52,279 bases of DNA, from contig CASDXH010000005.1 of the NCBI GenBank assembly GCA_949285105.1, forward strand, positions 1 to 52,279, in the 5' to 3' direction. Both the position numbers and the translations under genes were made by a program. The notes beneath the pieces were generated by a model, which saw only the letters and a list, made by a program, of their open reading frames with translations, was not told the origin of the DNA and ran no database searches. This document shows, in pieces, positions 32,020 through 41,770 of this stretch. Position 1 is the stretch's first letter; each line of letters begins with the position of its first letter. The DNA comes from an uncultured Mycoplasma sp. (GTDB lineage Bacteria; Bacillota_I; Bacilli_A; Mycoplasmatales; Mycoplasmoidaceae).

Positions 32020-33495
32020 ATGGCAAAGTTCGTAAGTTATATTAAGTATAGTATTGAAGATTATAAGAAACAAGTTGTTGATAGTGATTTTATAAAAACA
32101 AATATTAGTAATATCTTTGCTAATGATAACATTGATAAAGAATCTATTTTATGTGTTGGAGAAGTGCAATCAGGAAAGACAAAAAATATAATTGAGTGTG
32201 TGAAGTATGCAATAGATAATTGTTATGACATAATAATAATCCTTGGTGGAGTCACAAACATTCTTCTAAACCAATCTAAAAAAAGATTGGTTGATGAATT
32301 ACACACTCACAAAACTAAAGCGAAAATTATCGGAGTAGAAGATAATTTATTTTTTAACCTAGAATCATGTTTTATTAAGAATATCACATCAGTTATTTTA
32401 ACCCTTAAGTCAAGTTATCAACTTGATGAACTTTTTAATTCAATTAACGACTGTAATATCGCAAATAAAAAAATACTTATAGTAGATGATGAATGTGACT
32501 TTGGTAGTATTAATGTTTCCAAAAACAAAGAAGATTCATCTGATATTTATAATAAAATTTCTAAATTATACTCAAGAATTTCATATGGTAAATTATTATC
32601 TTTTACAGCTACTCCTTTTTCAAATATATTATCTGATAAGTCACTAGAATTAAAACCAGATAGAGTTGTGGCTCTGATTTCATATAGCGATTATTGTGGT
32701 TGTGAATCATTCAATAATTCGAATTGCTATCTTTTAATTGAAAATGATAAGAGTGATTTTGATAGAAATGTTTTAAAAAAAACATTTATATATTGGTTGC
32801 TATGCACAAGTGTGATGTTGATAGACTTTGATAGGGGCATATATGATGGAAGCACCAAGTCACAGTTACTAATAAATGTTTGTTATGAAAATGATAAACA
32901 AAAAGAAATATTATATGAATTGCAAAATATCTTTGAAGAATTTATACATAACGATCTTTATAATATTAACTTTTGAGTTCACCCCTTTCTTTCTAAAATA
33001 AGTTTTGATACATCTCTTTATGAAAAAGACAAAATAGTTAGTAAAGTAAAAGATATTTATTCAAGTATTTTTAAAAACAAAAAAGAGAGTTTTGTTTTAT
33101 TAAATAGACAAGGAAATGGGTCTGAAAAAAATTATAAAAATGAGCAAGACTTTACCATCATTGTCTCAGGTTTCATGGCATCAAGAGGAGTTACTTTTGA
33201 AAATTTAATATGTGAATTATTTTTAAATAACCCAGAAAACTGCGTGAAAATCGACACCTTGTTGCAGAAATGTAGATGGTTTGGAAATAGAAAGAAAACT
33301 ATTAACTATATGAGAATAATACTAAACAAGGTGATCAAAGATTCTTTAATTCATGCACATAAATATATAAATCTTTTCAGGAAAGGAAATGTGTACACAT
33401 TACATGAATTGAAAAATGCTTTAATAGACTTAGATCATGAAAGTAGAAAAAATAAATGAAAGGTTGAGTCAACAGAAAATGGAAAAAGAAAATAA
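32020..33495 (+). CDS. Z1-domain superfamily II helicase-like ATPase, 491 aa
   Basis: Z1-type protein of MORC-linked restriction systems. Visible motifs: Walker A GEVQSGKT (residues 47-54), Walker B-like VDDECD (155-160), TATP (196-199), then the Z1 block with SRGVTFENL (from 388) and QKCRWFGNRK (around 416-425), close to the family pattern SRG-T-L...RWFGYR. At 491 aa it seems compact; many Z1 proteins that I know are much longer, so the accessory C-terminal part appears to be missing. Two Trp are TGG and two TGA; the last TGA (33457) is followed by 11 more residues before TAA. It overlaps the next gene by up to 59 bases. Confidence 0.88.
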
Positions 33496-34339
33496 TAGAG
33501 TAATTTTGGTAAATGATGATGAAAGTGATAAAAAAGGTATTGGTATTATAACTAGTTCAACTAGAACAATTGAAAGTATTAAGAAAATAAAAAAGACTTA
33601 TATTAAGTACGGAGGACGAGCTAGCATTATTGATGATTCTGGTAAAAATATAATTGTAGAGTTTATAGAATTTAACTCAATGCCAATAGATATTTTAAAA
33701 TCAATTACAGAAGAAATTTCTGAAAAAATTAAAGATGAAAATATTAGCATTGAAGAAATGCTTGAATTTATTTTTGACTTATTTTCAACTCATAGGTTAG
33801 AAAGAGATTATGAAAAGAAATTGATTGGAGATTTGGGTGAAGCAATCTTTATGATTGAGGCTAAAAACAATGGAATAAATGCTGACCAAATGATTAGAAA
33901 AGAAGATAATTCGTTATATGATTTTGTTTTCGGAAAAACATATGTTGAAGTTAAAACATCATCCAAATATCAAAATGAAATAAAGATAACTGAGAGACAA
34001 ATTTCTGAGTCAAATGATAGAGTTATAGTTGTTTCAAATTTTCAAAAGTTAGAAGATAAGTTAAATATTATTGATTTATACAAAATTCTTAATAGTAGTA
34101 ACCCGCTAATTTTAGAAAAGAAAGCAGCTTATGAAAATGACTTTAATGACCAAGCATTTGCTGAGGTAATGAGAAATTTCACTGTTGATTTAGATAATAC
34201 AGAAGTATTCATTTTAGAAGATAATGTGCTTCCAAAAATTGAGATAAAACATAGGGGAGGATTAAAAGAAATATCATATACAGTGGATATTACGAAAACT
34301 AATAGAACTAACATTAGTGATCTTAAAAAATATCTATAA
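33437..34339 (+). CDS. PD-(D/E)XK motif nuclease-like protein (DUF4420-like)
   Basis: Likely the nuclease of the MORC-Z1 operon. The core reads GDLGEAIF (Glu at about residue 138), YDFVFG (Asp162) and YVEVKTSS (Glu171-x-Lys173), the E...D...ExK arrangement of PD-(D/E)XK enzymes. An N-terminal region of about 120 residues precedes it and a beta-rich C-terminal part follows. 300 aa from the first ATG. An alternative ATG at 33480 (MEKENNRVIL) would reduce the overlap with the Z1 gene from 59 to 16 bases, and I cannot decide between them. No methyltransferase follows. Family assignment is from motif order and neighbours. Confidence 0.8.
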   Translation: MKVEKINERLSQQKMEKENNRVILVNDDESDKKGIGIITSSTRTIESIKKIKKTYIKYGGRASIIDDSGKNIIVEFIEFNSMPIDILKSITEEISEKIKDENISIEEMLEFIFDLFSTHRLERDYEKKLIGDLGEAIFMIEAKNNGINADQMIRKEDNSLYDFVFGKTYVEVKTSSKYQNEIKITERQISESNDRVIVVSNFQKLEDKLNIIDLYKILNSSNPLILEKKAAYENDFNDQAFAEVMRNFTVDLDNTEVFILEDNVLPKIEIKHRGGLKEISYTVDITKTNRTNISDLKKYL

Positions 34340-34421
34340 TTTTAACCTTGTATAGAATAGTCTTAACTAATTTAAAATAAATTATTTTTATATTCTTAAT
34401 TTACAAAAACTTATTTGTTTG

Positions 34422-34427
34422 TATAAT
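34422..34427 (+). promoter_or_regulatory. -10 element of a candidate small RNA
   Basis: TATAAT preceded by AT-rich sequence without a clear -35. A transcript would begin near 34434, just before the first stem of the structured region. Confidence 0.5.
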
Positions 34428-34433
34428 TTATTT

Positions 34434-34625
34434 GCTGGCACTCCTAGCTAAAGGGAGCCAAAAATACCGGGCAGCATGTGATATAAATGTTACAAATAAA
34501 ATAATAGGGTATTATGTGAAAAAGTTACGGTTCTTTATTTAGCAAAAACCGTTCTTATAATAAAAAAACACCAAGTTAAACATGGACATGAAATTTGGAG
34601 AATAATTCAAATTTCATGTTTTTTG
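34434..34625 (+). ncRNA. Candidate structured small RNA 1 (about 190 nt)
   Basis: Intergenic sequence richer in G and C than its flanks. Predicted stems by eye: GGCACTCC (34437-34444) with GGGAGCC (34453-34459); AATACC (34463-34468) with GGTATT (34508-34513), enclosing TGTGATA/TGTTACA (34477-34483 and 34488-34494); ACGGTT (34527-34532) with AACCGT (34547-34552); and a terminator hairpin at the 3' end. It has a TATAAT upstream and no open reading frame. It does not match the SRP RNA, tmRNA, RNase P RNA, purine or THF patterns that I know. Identity unknown. Confidence 0.55.
34586..34624 (+). terminator. Terminator of small RNA 1
   Basis: ACATGAAATTTG (34586-34597) and CAAATTTCATGT (34608-34619), perfect 12-bp stem, then T-run. 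Confidence 0.9.
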
Positions 34626-34836
34626 TTTATTGATATGTATAATTCTTTTGCAGAGGGATATAATAAAACATCAGGCAATAAATAAATATATGAAACTTGA
34701 ATATATCTTTTGCAAGCAAAAAAGTAGGCACATGTTATTTTGATTTTAGAAAACACCATATTTTTTACTTGTATATATAAAAATAAAAAATACTATAAAT
34801 TATAGTAATTTTCTTTAAAATACTATATAAAACGTG

Positions 34837-34842
34837 TATAAT
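34837..34842 (+). promoter_or_regulatory. -10 element of candidate small RNA 2
   Basis: TATAAT ending 6 bases before the GG expected to start the transcript at 34849. No clear -35. Confidence 0.5.
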
Positions 34843-34848
34843 AATATA

Positions 34849-34990
34849 GGTCATAAGAGATTTTTAACTTCCTTTATTTTTTTTGATTTAATTCTTTTTG
34901 TTTTTTAATCATAATTTTCCCTTATGACTCATTTAATAGTAAAAAGGTTTACATGACCAGTCTCATTAGTATTTGCTAATGAGATTTTTT
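34849..34990 (+). ncRNA. Candidate small RNA 2 or leader with alternative stems
   Basis: A pyrimidine-rich transcript of about 140 nt. GTCATAAG (34850-34857) can pair with CTTATGAC (34921-34928), or the overlapping GGTCAT (34849-34854) can pair with ATGACC (34953-34958); the two are mutually exclusive. The long loop carries AACTTCCTTTA, able to pair with ribosome-binding sites. It ends in a perfect terminator 115 bases before the recombinase start. It could be a free small RNA or an attenuator leader of the recombinase gene. Confidence 0.5.
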
Positions 34991-34992
34991 TT
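34961..34992 (+). terminator. Terminator of small RNA 2
   Basis: TCTCATTAG (34961-34969), loop TATTTG, CTAATGAGA (34976-34984), then eight or more T. Confidence 0.92.
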
Positions 34993-35105
34993 ATTTTTAT
35001 TTTCGAAAAATTTTAAAAAATCTTCGTAAAAAATCGATATTTTTTAACGCTAACATGTTTTACAAAAGCAGGATAAACTATAAGCACTTTTTTAAGGAGA
35101 TTAAT

Positions 35106-35858
35106 ATGTTATGCGAATTTAAAAAATATTTAAGCAATGTTAAGTGTTATTCCAAAACAACAATAAAAACTTACATGAAGTACATTGATAAGCTAGAGGA
35201 AAATAATTACGACTATAAGGTAATGTTGAATCTACACAGGGATAATTCAAACAATACTAAAAGAGTAATGTTAAGTGCAATTAAAGCTTTTTACAAATTC
35301 ACTAAAGATGACAGGTTTTATGAAATCGAACTACCAAAAAAAGAAAAGAAGGTTTTAGATTATTTATCTTATAAAGAATATCAATCAATTATTAAACACT
35401 TATATAGAAAACCTACAAAAAACTTTTCAAAAATAATAATTACAAAATTACTTTTTGAAACTGGCATTAGAAGTTCAGAGCTTTTGAACATAGAAATAAA
35501 AAATATAGATGAAAATAAAATCAAGATATTAGGAAAAAACAACAAGGAAAGAATTGTTTACATTTCTCATTCATTCAAAGAAATAATAAGTTCATATATA
35601 AAAACAAGAAAGGGACAAAAGTATTTATTTAATTTTTCATATAAATACTTACATAAAGTTATTGGTTCATTCCAAAAAGTAATTAATAAGAAATTAACCC
35701 CCCATATGTTCAGAAGAGGATTTGCAACCCACTGTATTGACAACAATATTGGGATATATGAATTATCGCTTATGATGGGTCATGATAACATTAATACTAC
35801 AAGAACTTATCTAAGAAATGAACATAGAATAGAGTTAATGAAAAACATATTCAATTAA
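35106..35858 (+). CDS. Tyrosine recombinase (XerC/D-like)
   Basis: Site-specific recombinase, probably resolving chromosome dimers or mobile DNA. The N-terminal SAM-like domain (about residues 1-95) opens with EFKKYLSNVKCYSKTTIKTY. Catalytic residues: Arg122 (TGIRSSEL), His200 and Arg203 (PHMFRRGFATH), His226 (MMGHDNI) and nucleophile Tyr235 (RTYLRNEH). 250 aa, shorter than the roughly 300 of classic XerC/D. The start at 35106 is preferred to an ATG at 35055 because AAGGAGA lies just before it. It sits between the defence island and mnmG, so it may be either the chromosomal Xer enzyme or linked to island mobility; its position next to conserved mnmG favours the former. Confidence 0.88.
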   Translation: MLCEFKKYLSNVKCYSKTTIKTYMKYIDKLEENNYDYKVMLNLHRDNSNNTKRVMLSAIKAFYKFTKDDRFYEIELPKKEKKVLDYLSYKEYQSIIKHLYRKPTKNFSKIIITKLLFETGIRSSELLNIEIKNIDENKIKILGKNNKERIVYISHSFKEIISSYIKTRKGQKYLFNFSYKYLHKVIGSFQKVINKKLTPHMFRRGFATHCIDNNIGIYELSLMMGHDNINTTRTYLRNEHRIELMKNIFN

Positions 35859-35885
35859 ACAAACTAAATTTATAATATATATGCT

Positions 35886-37757
35886 ATGAAAACTAATAAT
35901 AAAATTTATGATTGTATTGTAATAGGAGCTGGTCATGCAGGATTAGAAGCTGCATTTATTTTAGCTAAGAAAAAATATAATGTGGCTTTATTTGCGCTTG
36001 ATATTGAACTAGTTGGTAATATGCCTTGCAACCCTTCTGTTGGCGGACCAGCAAAAGGAATTGTGACAAGAGAAATTGATGCTCTTGGTGGTATCCAGGG
36101 AATAGCAAGCGATAAAACTCAATTACAAATGAAAATACTTAATAGCTCTAAAGGTGCTGGTACCTGAGCGCTTCGAGCTCAAATAGACAAAATAGAATAT
36201 AAAAAGTATTTCCAAAATACAATCAATTCAAATAAATTTATTGATCTCATCTGCAAAGAAGTTATAGATTTAAAAGTTGAAGATAACAAAATAAAAGGTG
36301 TAATTGATAAAGATAATCAATTGTATAAATCAAACTATGTGATTATTACAAGTGGTACTTTTTTAGACTCAACTATTCATATTGGATCTGAACAAATTAA
36401 AAAAGGTCCAGACAATTTTGAAAACTCAATAAACTTATTAAACAATATAAAAAAACTTGGTTTTGAAACTATAAGACTAAAAACAGGTACTCCACCAAGA
36501 ATATTAAGTGATTCTATTGATTATTCAAAACTAAGTATTGAACTTGGAACAAATAAAAAATTAAGCTTTGGTCATTTTAATCCAACATACTTAGATTTTG
36601 ACAAGCAACTACCTTGTTACCTTGTGCACACTACAAAAACAACTCATGAAATTATTAACAATAATTTAAAAAGATCTGCAATGTACAGTGGTCATATTAC
36701 AGGTACTGGTCCAAGATATTGTCCTTCAATAGAAGATAAGATTGTTAGATTTAATGATAAAGAAAGACACCAAATATTTGTTGAACCAGAATCTATACAT
36801 TTAGACACAATGTATTTATCTGGGTTTTCGACATCAATGCCTAAAGATGTTCAAGAACAATTAATTAAATCATTACCAGGATTTGAAAATGCAGTTATAA
36901 AAAAATATGCATACGCAATTGAATATGATGCAATAAACCCTATGCAGCTATATCCAACTTTAGAAACTAAAAAAATTAGTGGACTTTTTTTTGCTGGGCA
37001 AGTTAATGGTACAAGCGGATATGAAGAAGCTGCATGCCAGGGGTTAATTGCAGGTATTAATGTTATTTGTAAAATTGAAAACAAACCAAAATTTATTTTA
37101 AAAAGAAGTGAAGCATATATTGGTGTACTAATTGATGATCTTGTTACAAAAGAGATAACTGAACCTTATCGTTTACTTACAAGTAGAGCAGAATATAGAT
37201 TAGAACTAAGAAACGATAATGCAGATGAAAGACTTTTAAAATATGGTTATGAGCTTGGGACTATTGATAAAAATCAATATGACGAATTTTTATATAACAT
37301 GAATGTTTTAAACAAAACGTTAGAAGAATTAAAAGGCAAAACTTTATCAAGTTGCAAAGGAATGAAAATAAATTTTAAAAAGACTAATGTAACATTGTAT
37401 GAACTATTAAAAAGACAAGATTATTCATTTAATGATATTGAACAATATCTTGACAATAAAAATTTATTAAATGATATATGAAAAGAAAAAATTGATATCA
37501 AAATAAAATATGAGGGATATATAGTTTCTCAACAAAAGTTAATTGAAGAATCTAACAATATGGCAAATATTTTGTTAGCACCAATTAAAGATTATAAAGA
37601 TGTTCCAAATATATCACTAGAAGCAATCGATAAACTAAATAAAATTAAACCTCATTCTTTAGATCAAGCATCAAGAATTAGCGGTATAAATCTTGTTGAT
37701 CTTTTAAATATAAAACTTTATTTAAACAACCAGAAAAAGGATAAAAGTAATGACTAA
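35886..37757 (+). CDS. mnmG: tRNA uridine-5-carboxymethylaminomethyl modification enzyme MnmG
   Basis: FAD-dependent partner of MnmE that modifies U34 of tRNAs reading NNA/NNG codons, including the UCA anticodon of tRNA-Trp. FAD-binding motif [12 protein letters not shown] near the N-terminus, then [10 protein letters not shown], the second motif [12 protein letters not shown], and the GidA signature KTGTPPR and [15 protein letters not shown]. 623 aa, full length. Frame intact with TGA Trp in GAGTWALRAQ and near the C-terminus. It overlaps rsmG by 8 bases. Confidence 0.96.
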
Positions 37758-38445
37758 AGAACTTTTTTTAGAGAAACTAAAAAATGATTTTAAAAACATT
37801 GATATTGAATATGTTTCTTCAAAGATTGATATCTATGAAAATTTATTATCAGAATATAATGATAAGTTTAATTTAACAAGACTTAATAAAAAAGATATTA
37901 TTTATGATCAATACTTTTACCAATCTATTTTTGTTTATAAAGATATTGATTTTGAAGATGATATTAAGGTTTTAGATATAGGTTCTGGTTCTGGAATTCC
38001 TGGTGTTGTTTTAAAAATACTTTTTCCAAATATTAAGTTGACTATTATTGAACCAATTAAAAAGAAGTGTTTATTTTTAGAACAGTTAACAAAAGCTCTT
38101 GGTTATAATGATGTGGTTATTATTAACGATAGAGCTGAAGTATTTGGAATAAATAATAAAGAGATTTTTGACATAGTAACTTGTAGAGCTGTTGCTGAAC
38201 TTAAAATCATTTTAGAATTAAGTTTTCCATTAACCAAAGTTAATGGTTTAATGATTTTTCCAAAGTCATTAAATTACTTAGTGGAACTTGAAAGCTCACA
38301 AGACTTTTTATCAAAAGTTGGAAAGTTTCAAATGAAAGTCAATAATGAAGTTTATCAAGGTAAACAATTCAATACTTTATTTTTTTATAAGCTAGAAAAA
38401 ACAAGTAAAATTTTTCCAAGACCATGAAAGGATATTATTAAATAA
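37750..38445 (+). CDS. rsmG: 16S rRNA (guanine527-N7)-methyltransferase
   Basis: Methylates G527 of 16S rRNA. SAM motif VLDIGSGSGIPGVVLKI at about residues 75-91, and the segment VTCRAVAELKIILELSFPL typical of GidB. 231 aa, normal length. The last five residues follow a TGA Trp codon (PRPWKDIIK). The classic mnmG-rsmG pair; it also overlaps the next gene by one base (TAATG). Confidence 0.94.
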
Positions 38446-39041
38446 TGAAAATAATTTTCTTCTTTAATAAAAGCATTTCTTTCAAAACAATAAGTCTTTA
38501 TATGTTCGCCAAAATTATTAATGATAATAATAAAAAAGTTTTGGTAGTTAATTTTGATATAAAAAAAAACTCATATTTAAACAGCATTGGAGTAGATTAC
38601 ATTAATTTTGACAATTCATTAACTAATAGTTATCAAGAGTTTTTAAAGACAGTTGAAGAGAGAAAAGATGTGTATGATTTTATATTGGTTGACAGCTCTT
38701 CAAGCTTAAGTGAAATTAACTTAAATATTTTAAAGATGTCAAACAATGTAATTATTCCAATTGATGTATCAAATGATAATTCAAAAGAGATATTGGAAAT
38801 TTTATTAAGTTTGAAAACAAAAGAAAAATTTGATACTAAATTTAATTTCTTTGCTTGTGGTTTTAATAAGAATGATATTATCTCTGTTAACTCGCTTTTA
38901 AAAATTAAAAAAAATTTAAATAGCTTGCTATCAAATGTTGTGATTAATAAATATGAATTCAGTAATATAGAAGATTTATATAACAATAAAATTCTTATGG
39001 AAGAATATAAAAATTTAATTACTAGTTTAAAGATTATATAA
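38445..39041 (+). CDS. ParA/Soj-like ATPase with deviant P-loop
   Basis: Located where soj/parA lies after rsmG in many bacteria. The fold pattern matches ParA: N-terminal strand, P-loop position, VLVVNFDIKKNSYL, then DFILVDSSSSLSEINLNILKMSNNVIIPIDV. The Walker A (normally KGGxGKT) is NKSISFKT, keeping both Lys and the Thr but losing the glycines. 198 aa, shorter than the usual 250. No parB is seen next to it. It may be a divergent chromosome partition protein with weak or altered nucleotide binding. Confidence 0.7.
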   Translation: MKIIFFFNKSISFKTISLYMFAKIINDNNKKVLVVNFDIKKNSYLNSIGVDYINFDNSLTNSYQEFLKTVEERKDVYDFILVDSSSSLSEINLNILKMSNNVIIPIDVSNDNSKEILEILLSLKTKEKFDTKFNFFACGFNKNDIISVNSLLKIKKNLNSLLSNVVINKYEFSNIEDLYNNKILMEEYKNLITSLKII

Positions 39042-39065
39042 TTTAATATTGATTAAGGAGATAAC

Positions 39066-40307
39066 ATGAATTTTTTAGATGAGCTAAAATCTAGAGGAAT
39101 TATAAATAACATTACCAACGAAGAAAAAGTAAAGGAGTTTTTCCAAAAAAAAGATAAAGCTCTTTATATAGGTTTTGATCCTACAGCAATTTCTTTACAA
39201 ATGGGTAATTATGCAATGATCTGTTTATTAAAACGTTTTAAACAAAATGGTTTTAAAACATATGCAGTCTTAGGTGGAGCTACTGGAATGATTGGTGATC
39301 CATCTGGTAAAACAAGCGAGAGAAATTTATTAGACAAGAAAACTCTTGAACGAAATTGTGACAACATAAAAAAACAATTAGAAAAATATTCTGGTGCTGA
39401 GATATTTAATAACTATGATATTTATAAGGATATGAATGTTTTAGACTTTTTAAGAGACATAGGTAAATCTATAAATGTTAATCATATTCTTGAAAAAGAG
39501 ATTGTTAAAAAACGTCTAGAATATGGATTGTCTTTCACAGAATTTTCTTATTCAATAATCCAGGGTTATGACTTTTATTACTTATATAAAAATAAAAATG
39601 TTAGTTTACAACTTGGTGGCTCAGATCAATGAGCTAATATAACTGCAGGTACTGATTTTATAAGAAAACAAGTTGGCGATAAAAACACGGCTTGTGGGAT
39701 GACAATTAATTTATTAGTAAAAGCTGATGGAACAAAATTTGGTAAATCCGAAAAGGGTGCTATATATCTTGATAAAAGATTAACTTCCCCTTATGCAATG
39801 TACCAAATGTTAATCAATAGTGCTGATGCTGATTTAAAAAATCTATATAACTATTTTTCATTCAAAACACTTGATGAAATAGATAAAATTTTAGATAACC
39901 ACCAAAAAGAGCCTTTCAAAAAAATGGGGCAAAAGATTTTAGCTGAAGAAATAATCACAACAATTCATGGTAAAGAAGAGTATCTTAATGCATTGAAGAT
40001 ATCTGAATGTATTTTTAAAAATGAAATTGAAAAACTAACTGTTGAAGAATTACAACAAGCATTTATTTCTGTTCCAAGTTATGAGTGTGATAAAAAAGAA
40101 ACTAATATAGTTGATTTATTAGTTGAATCTAAAATTGTTGAGTCAAAAAGAATTGCAAGAGAGCTAATAGATGGAAAATCGATTTATGTAAATAATAAAT
40201 TAATTGATAACAAAGAAGAGATTATAAAAAAAGCTGATGGTTATAATAAATCATTCTCTTTAATTAGAAAAGGTAAGAAGAATTATTTTTTAATAAATTG
40301 AAAATAA
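39066..40307 (+). CDS. tyrS: Tyrosyl-tRNA synthetase
   Basis: Charges tRNA-Tyr. The class I core is evident: YIGFDPTAISLQMGN (HIGH region), GGATGMIGDPSGKTSER, YSIIQGYDFYYL, LGGSDQWANI and the KFGKS loop at about 226-230. An S4-like RNA-binding domain occupies the C-terminus (SKRIARELIDGKSIYVNNK). 413 aa, normal. The first His of the HIGH motif is replaced by Gln (QMGN), an unusual change at an ATP-binding position; N as the last residue is common in this group. Last two residues follow a TGA Trp. ffh starts 16 bases later. Confidence 0.95.
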
Positions 40308-40323
40308 TTATTTAGGAGTTTAT

Positions 40324-41661
40324 ATGTTTAAATCAATGATTGCTTCAATTGTTTCTAAAAACATGAAAAAGAAGCTTGAGAATTCAACAATTAAAGAAGA
40401 AGATCTAACAGATGTCTTAAAACAAATTAGAATTGCTTTACTTGATGCTGACGTTAATTTGATGGTTACTAAAAGCTTATTAAAAAATATAAAAGAAGCA
40501 GCTGTGGGAACAATGGTTGATCCAGGTAGAAAACCTGATGAAGTTTTATTATTAATCATTAAAGAAGAATTAGTTAAAATCCTTGGAAAGAAAACAAACC
40601 CAATTGATTATAAAAAGAAGCCTTTAAAGATTATGATGGTTGGTTTACAAGGTTCTGGTAAAACAACTTCTGCTGGTAAAATAGCTTATTATTTAAAAAA
40701 TAAACAAGAGAAAAAACCTTTACTTGTAGCATGTGATATTTACAGACCTGCCGCTATTGATCAATTAAGAACTTTAGCTCAAGAAGTTGGTACAGATTTT
40801 TATGAAAAGAATCAACAAGATCCTATAAAAACTTCTAAAGAAGCAATTGCAATAGCTGAAAAAAACAAGAATGACGCAATCATTATTGATACAGCTGGTA
40901 GATTACAAACTAATGAAGAATTAATGACAGAACTTGTAAAAATAAAAAAAAGTGTGAACCCAGATGAAATTCTTTTAGTCGTGGATGCAATGGCTGGTCA
41001 AGATATTATTAATGTTGCACAAGAGTTCAATGATAGATTAAACCTAACAGGTATAGTGATTACAAAGCTTGATTCTGATGCAAGAGCTGGTGCTGCACTT
41101 TCTTTAACAAGTATTTTGGATGTGTCAGTTAAGTTAACTGGGGTTGGTGAGAAACTGGCTTCTTTAGATGTATTCCATCCTGATAGAATAGCAGATAAAA
41201 TTCTAGGATTTGGAGATATGTTAACACTTGCTGAACAGGCAGCTGAAAATCTTGATGAACAGGTTGTTAAAAAATCATTTCAAAAAATGTTATCTGGAAA
41301 AATGGATCTAGAAGATCTTATGAACCAAATGGAACAAGTTACTAAAATGGGTTCAATTGGAAGCATTATGCAAATGCTTCCTGGTGCTCCTAAACTTGGT
41401 GATGAAAAACTATTTGAAATTGAAGAAAAAATTAAAATTTGAAGAGTCCTTTTATCTTCAATGACAGTCAAAGAAAGAAGAAACCCACAACTATTAAAAA
41501 AGAATGTTAATCGTAAAAACAGAATTATTAAAGGTTCTGGTAGAAAACCAGATGAATTAAATAAACTTCTTAGTGAGTGAGAAAAATCAAAAGAAAGAAT
41601 GGAAGAAGTTGGAAAACAAATAAAAAAAGGACACAATCCATTCGCTGATTGAATGAAATAA
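40324..41661 (+). CDS. ffh: Signal recognition particle protein
   Basis: GTPase that binds SRP RNA and signal sequences for co-translational export, relevant to the many secreted proteins here. N domain about 1-95, G domain with GLQGSGKTTS (106-115), DTAGR (about 192) and TKLD, then the Met-rich M domain (FQKMLSGKMDLEDLMNQMEQ, GSIMQMLPG). 445 aa, full length. Three TGA Trp codons occur in the M domain. Follows tyrS and ends at a weak terminator. Confidence 0.96.
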
Positions 41662-41692
41662 AATGCCTTTATGGTATTTTATTTTTTATTTT
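41659..41692 (+). terminator. Terminator after ffh
   Basis: AAATGCC and GGTATTT pair with one wobble around a 5-base loop, starting within the stop codon, followed by T-rich sequence. Confidence 0.65.
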
Positions 41693-41770
41693 ATCTTTAT
41701 ATTTAATACCCCAATAATTGTAAATTTGAGTGGTATAATAATACTTGATATTTTTACAATGAGGTAAATC

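Noticed and set aside
34434-34625. SRP RNA, tmRNA, RNase P RNA or tracrRNA identity for the structured RNA
   Set aside because: None of the conserved core sequences that I know for these is visible, and no cas gene or array is present.
38445-39041. Plasmid or phage partition locus
   Set aside because: It is embedded one base after rsmG in a chromosomal order and has no parB or partition site beside it.
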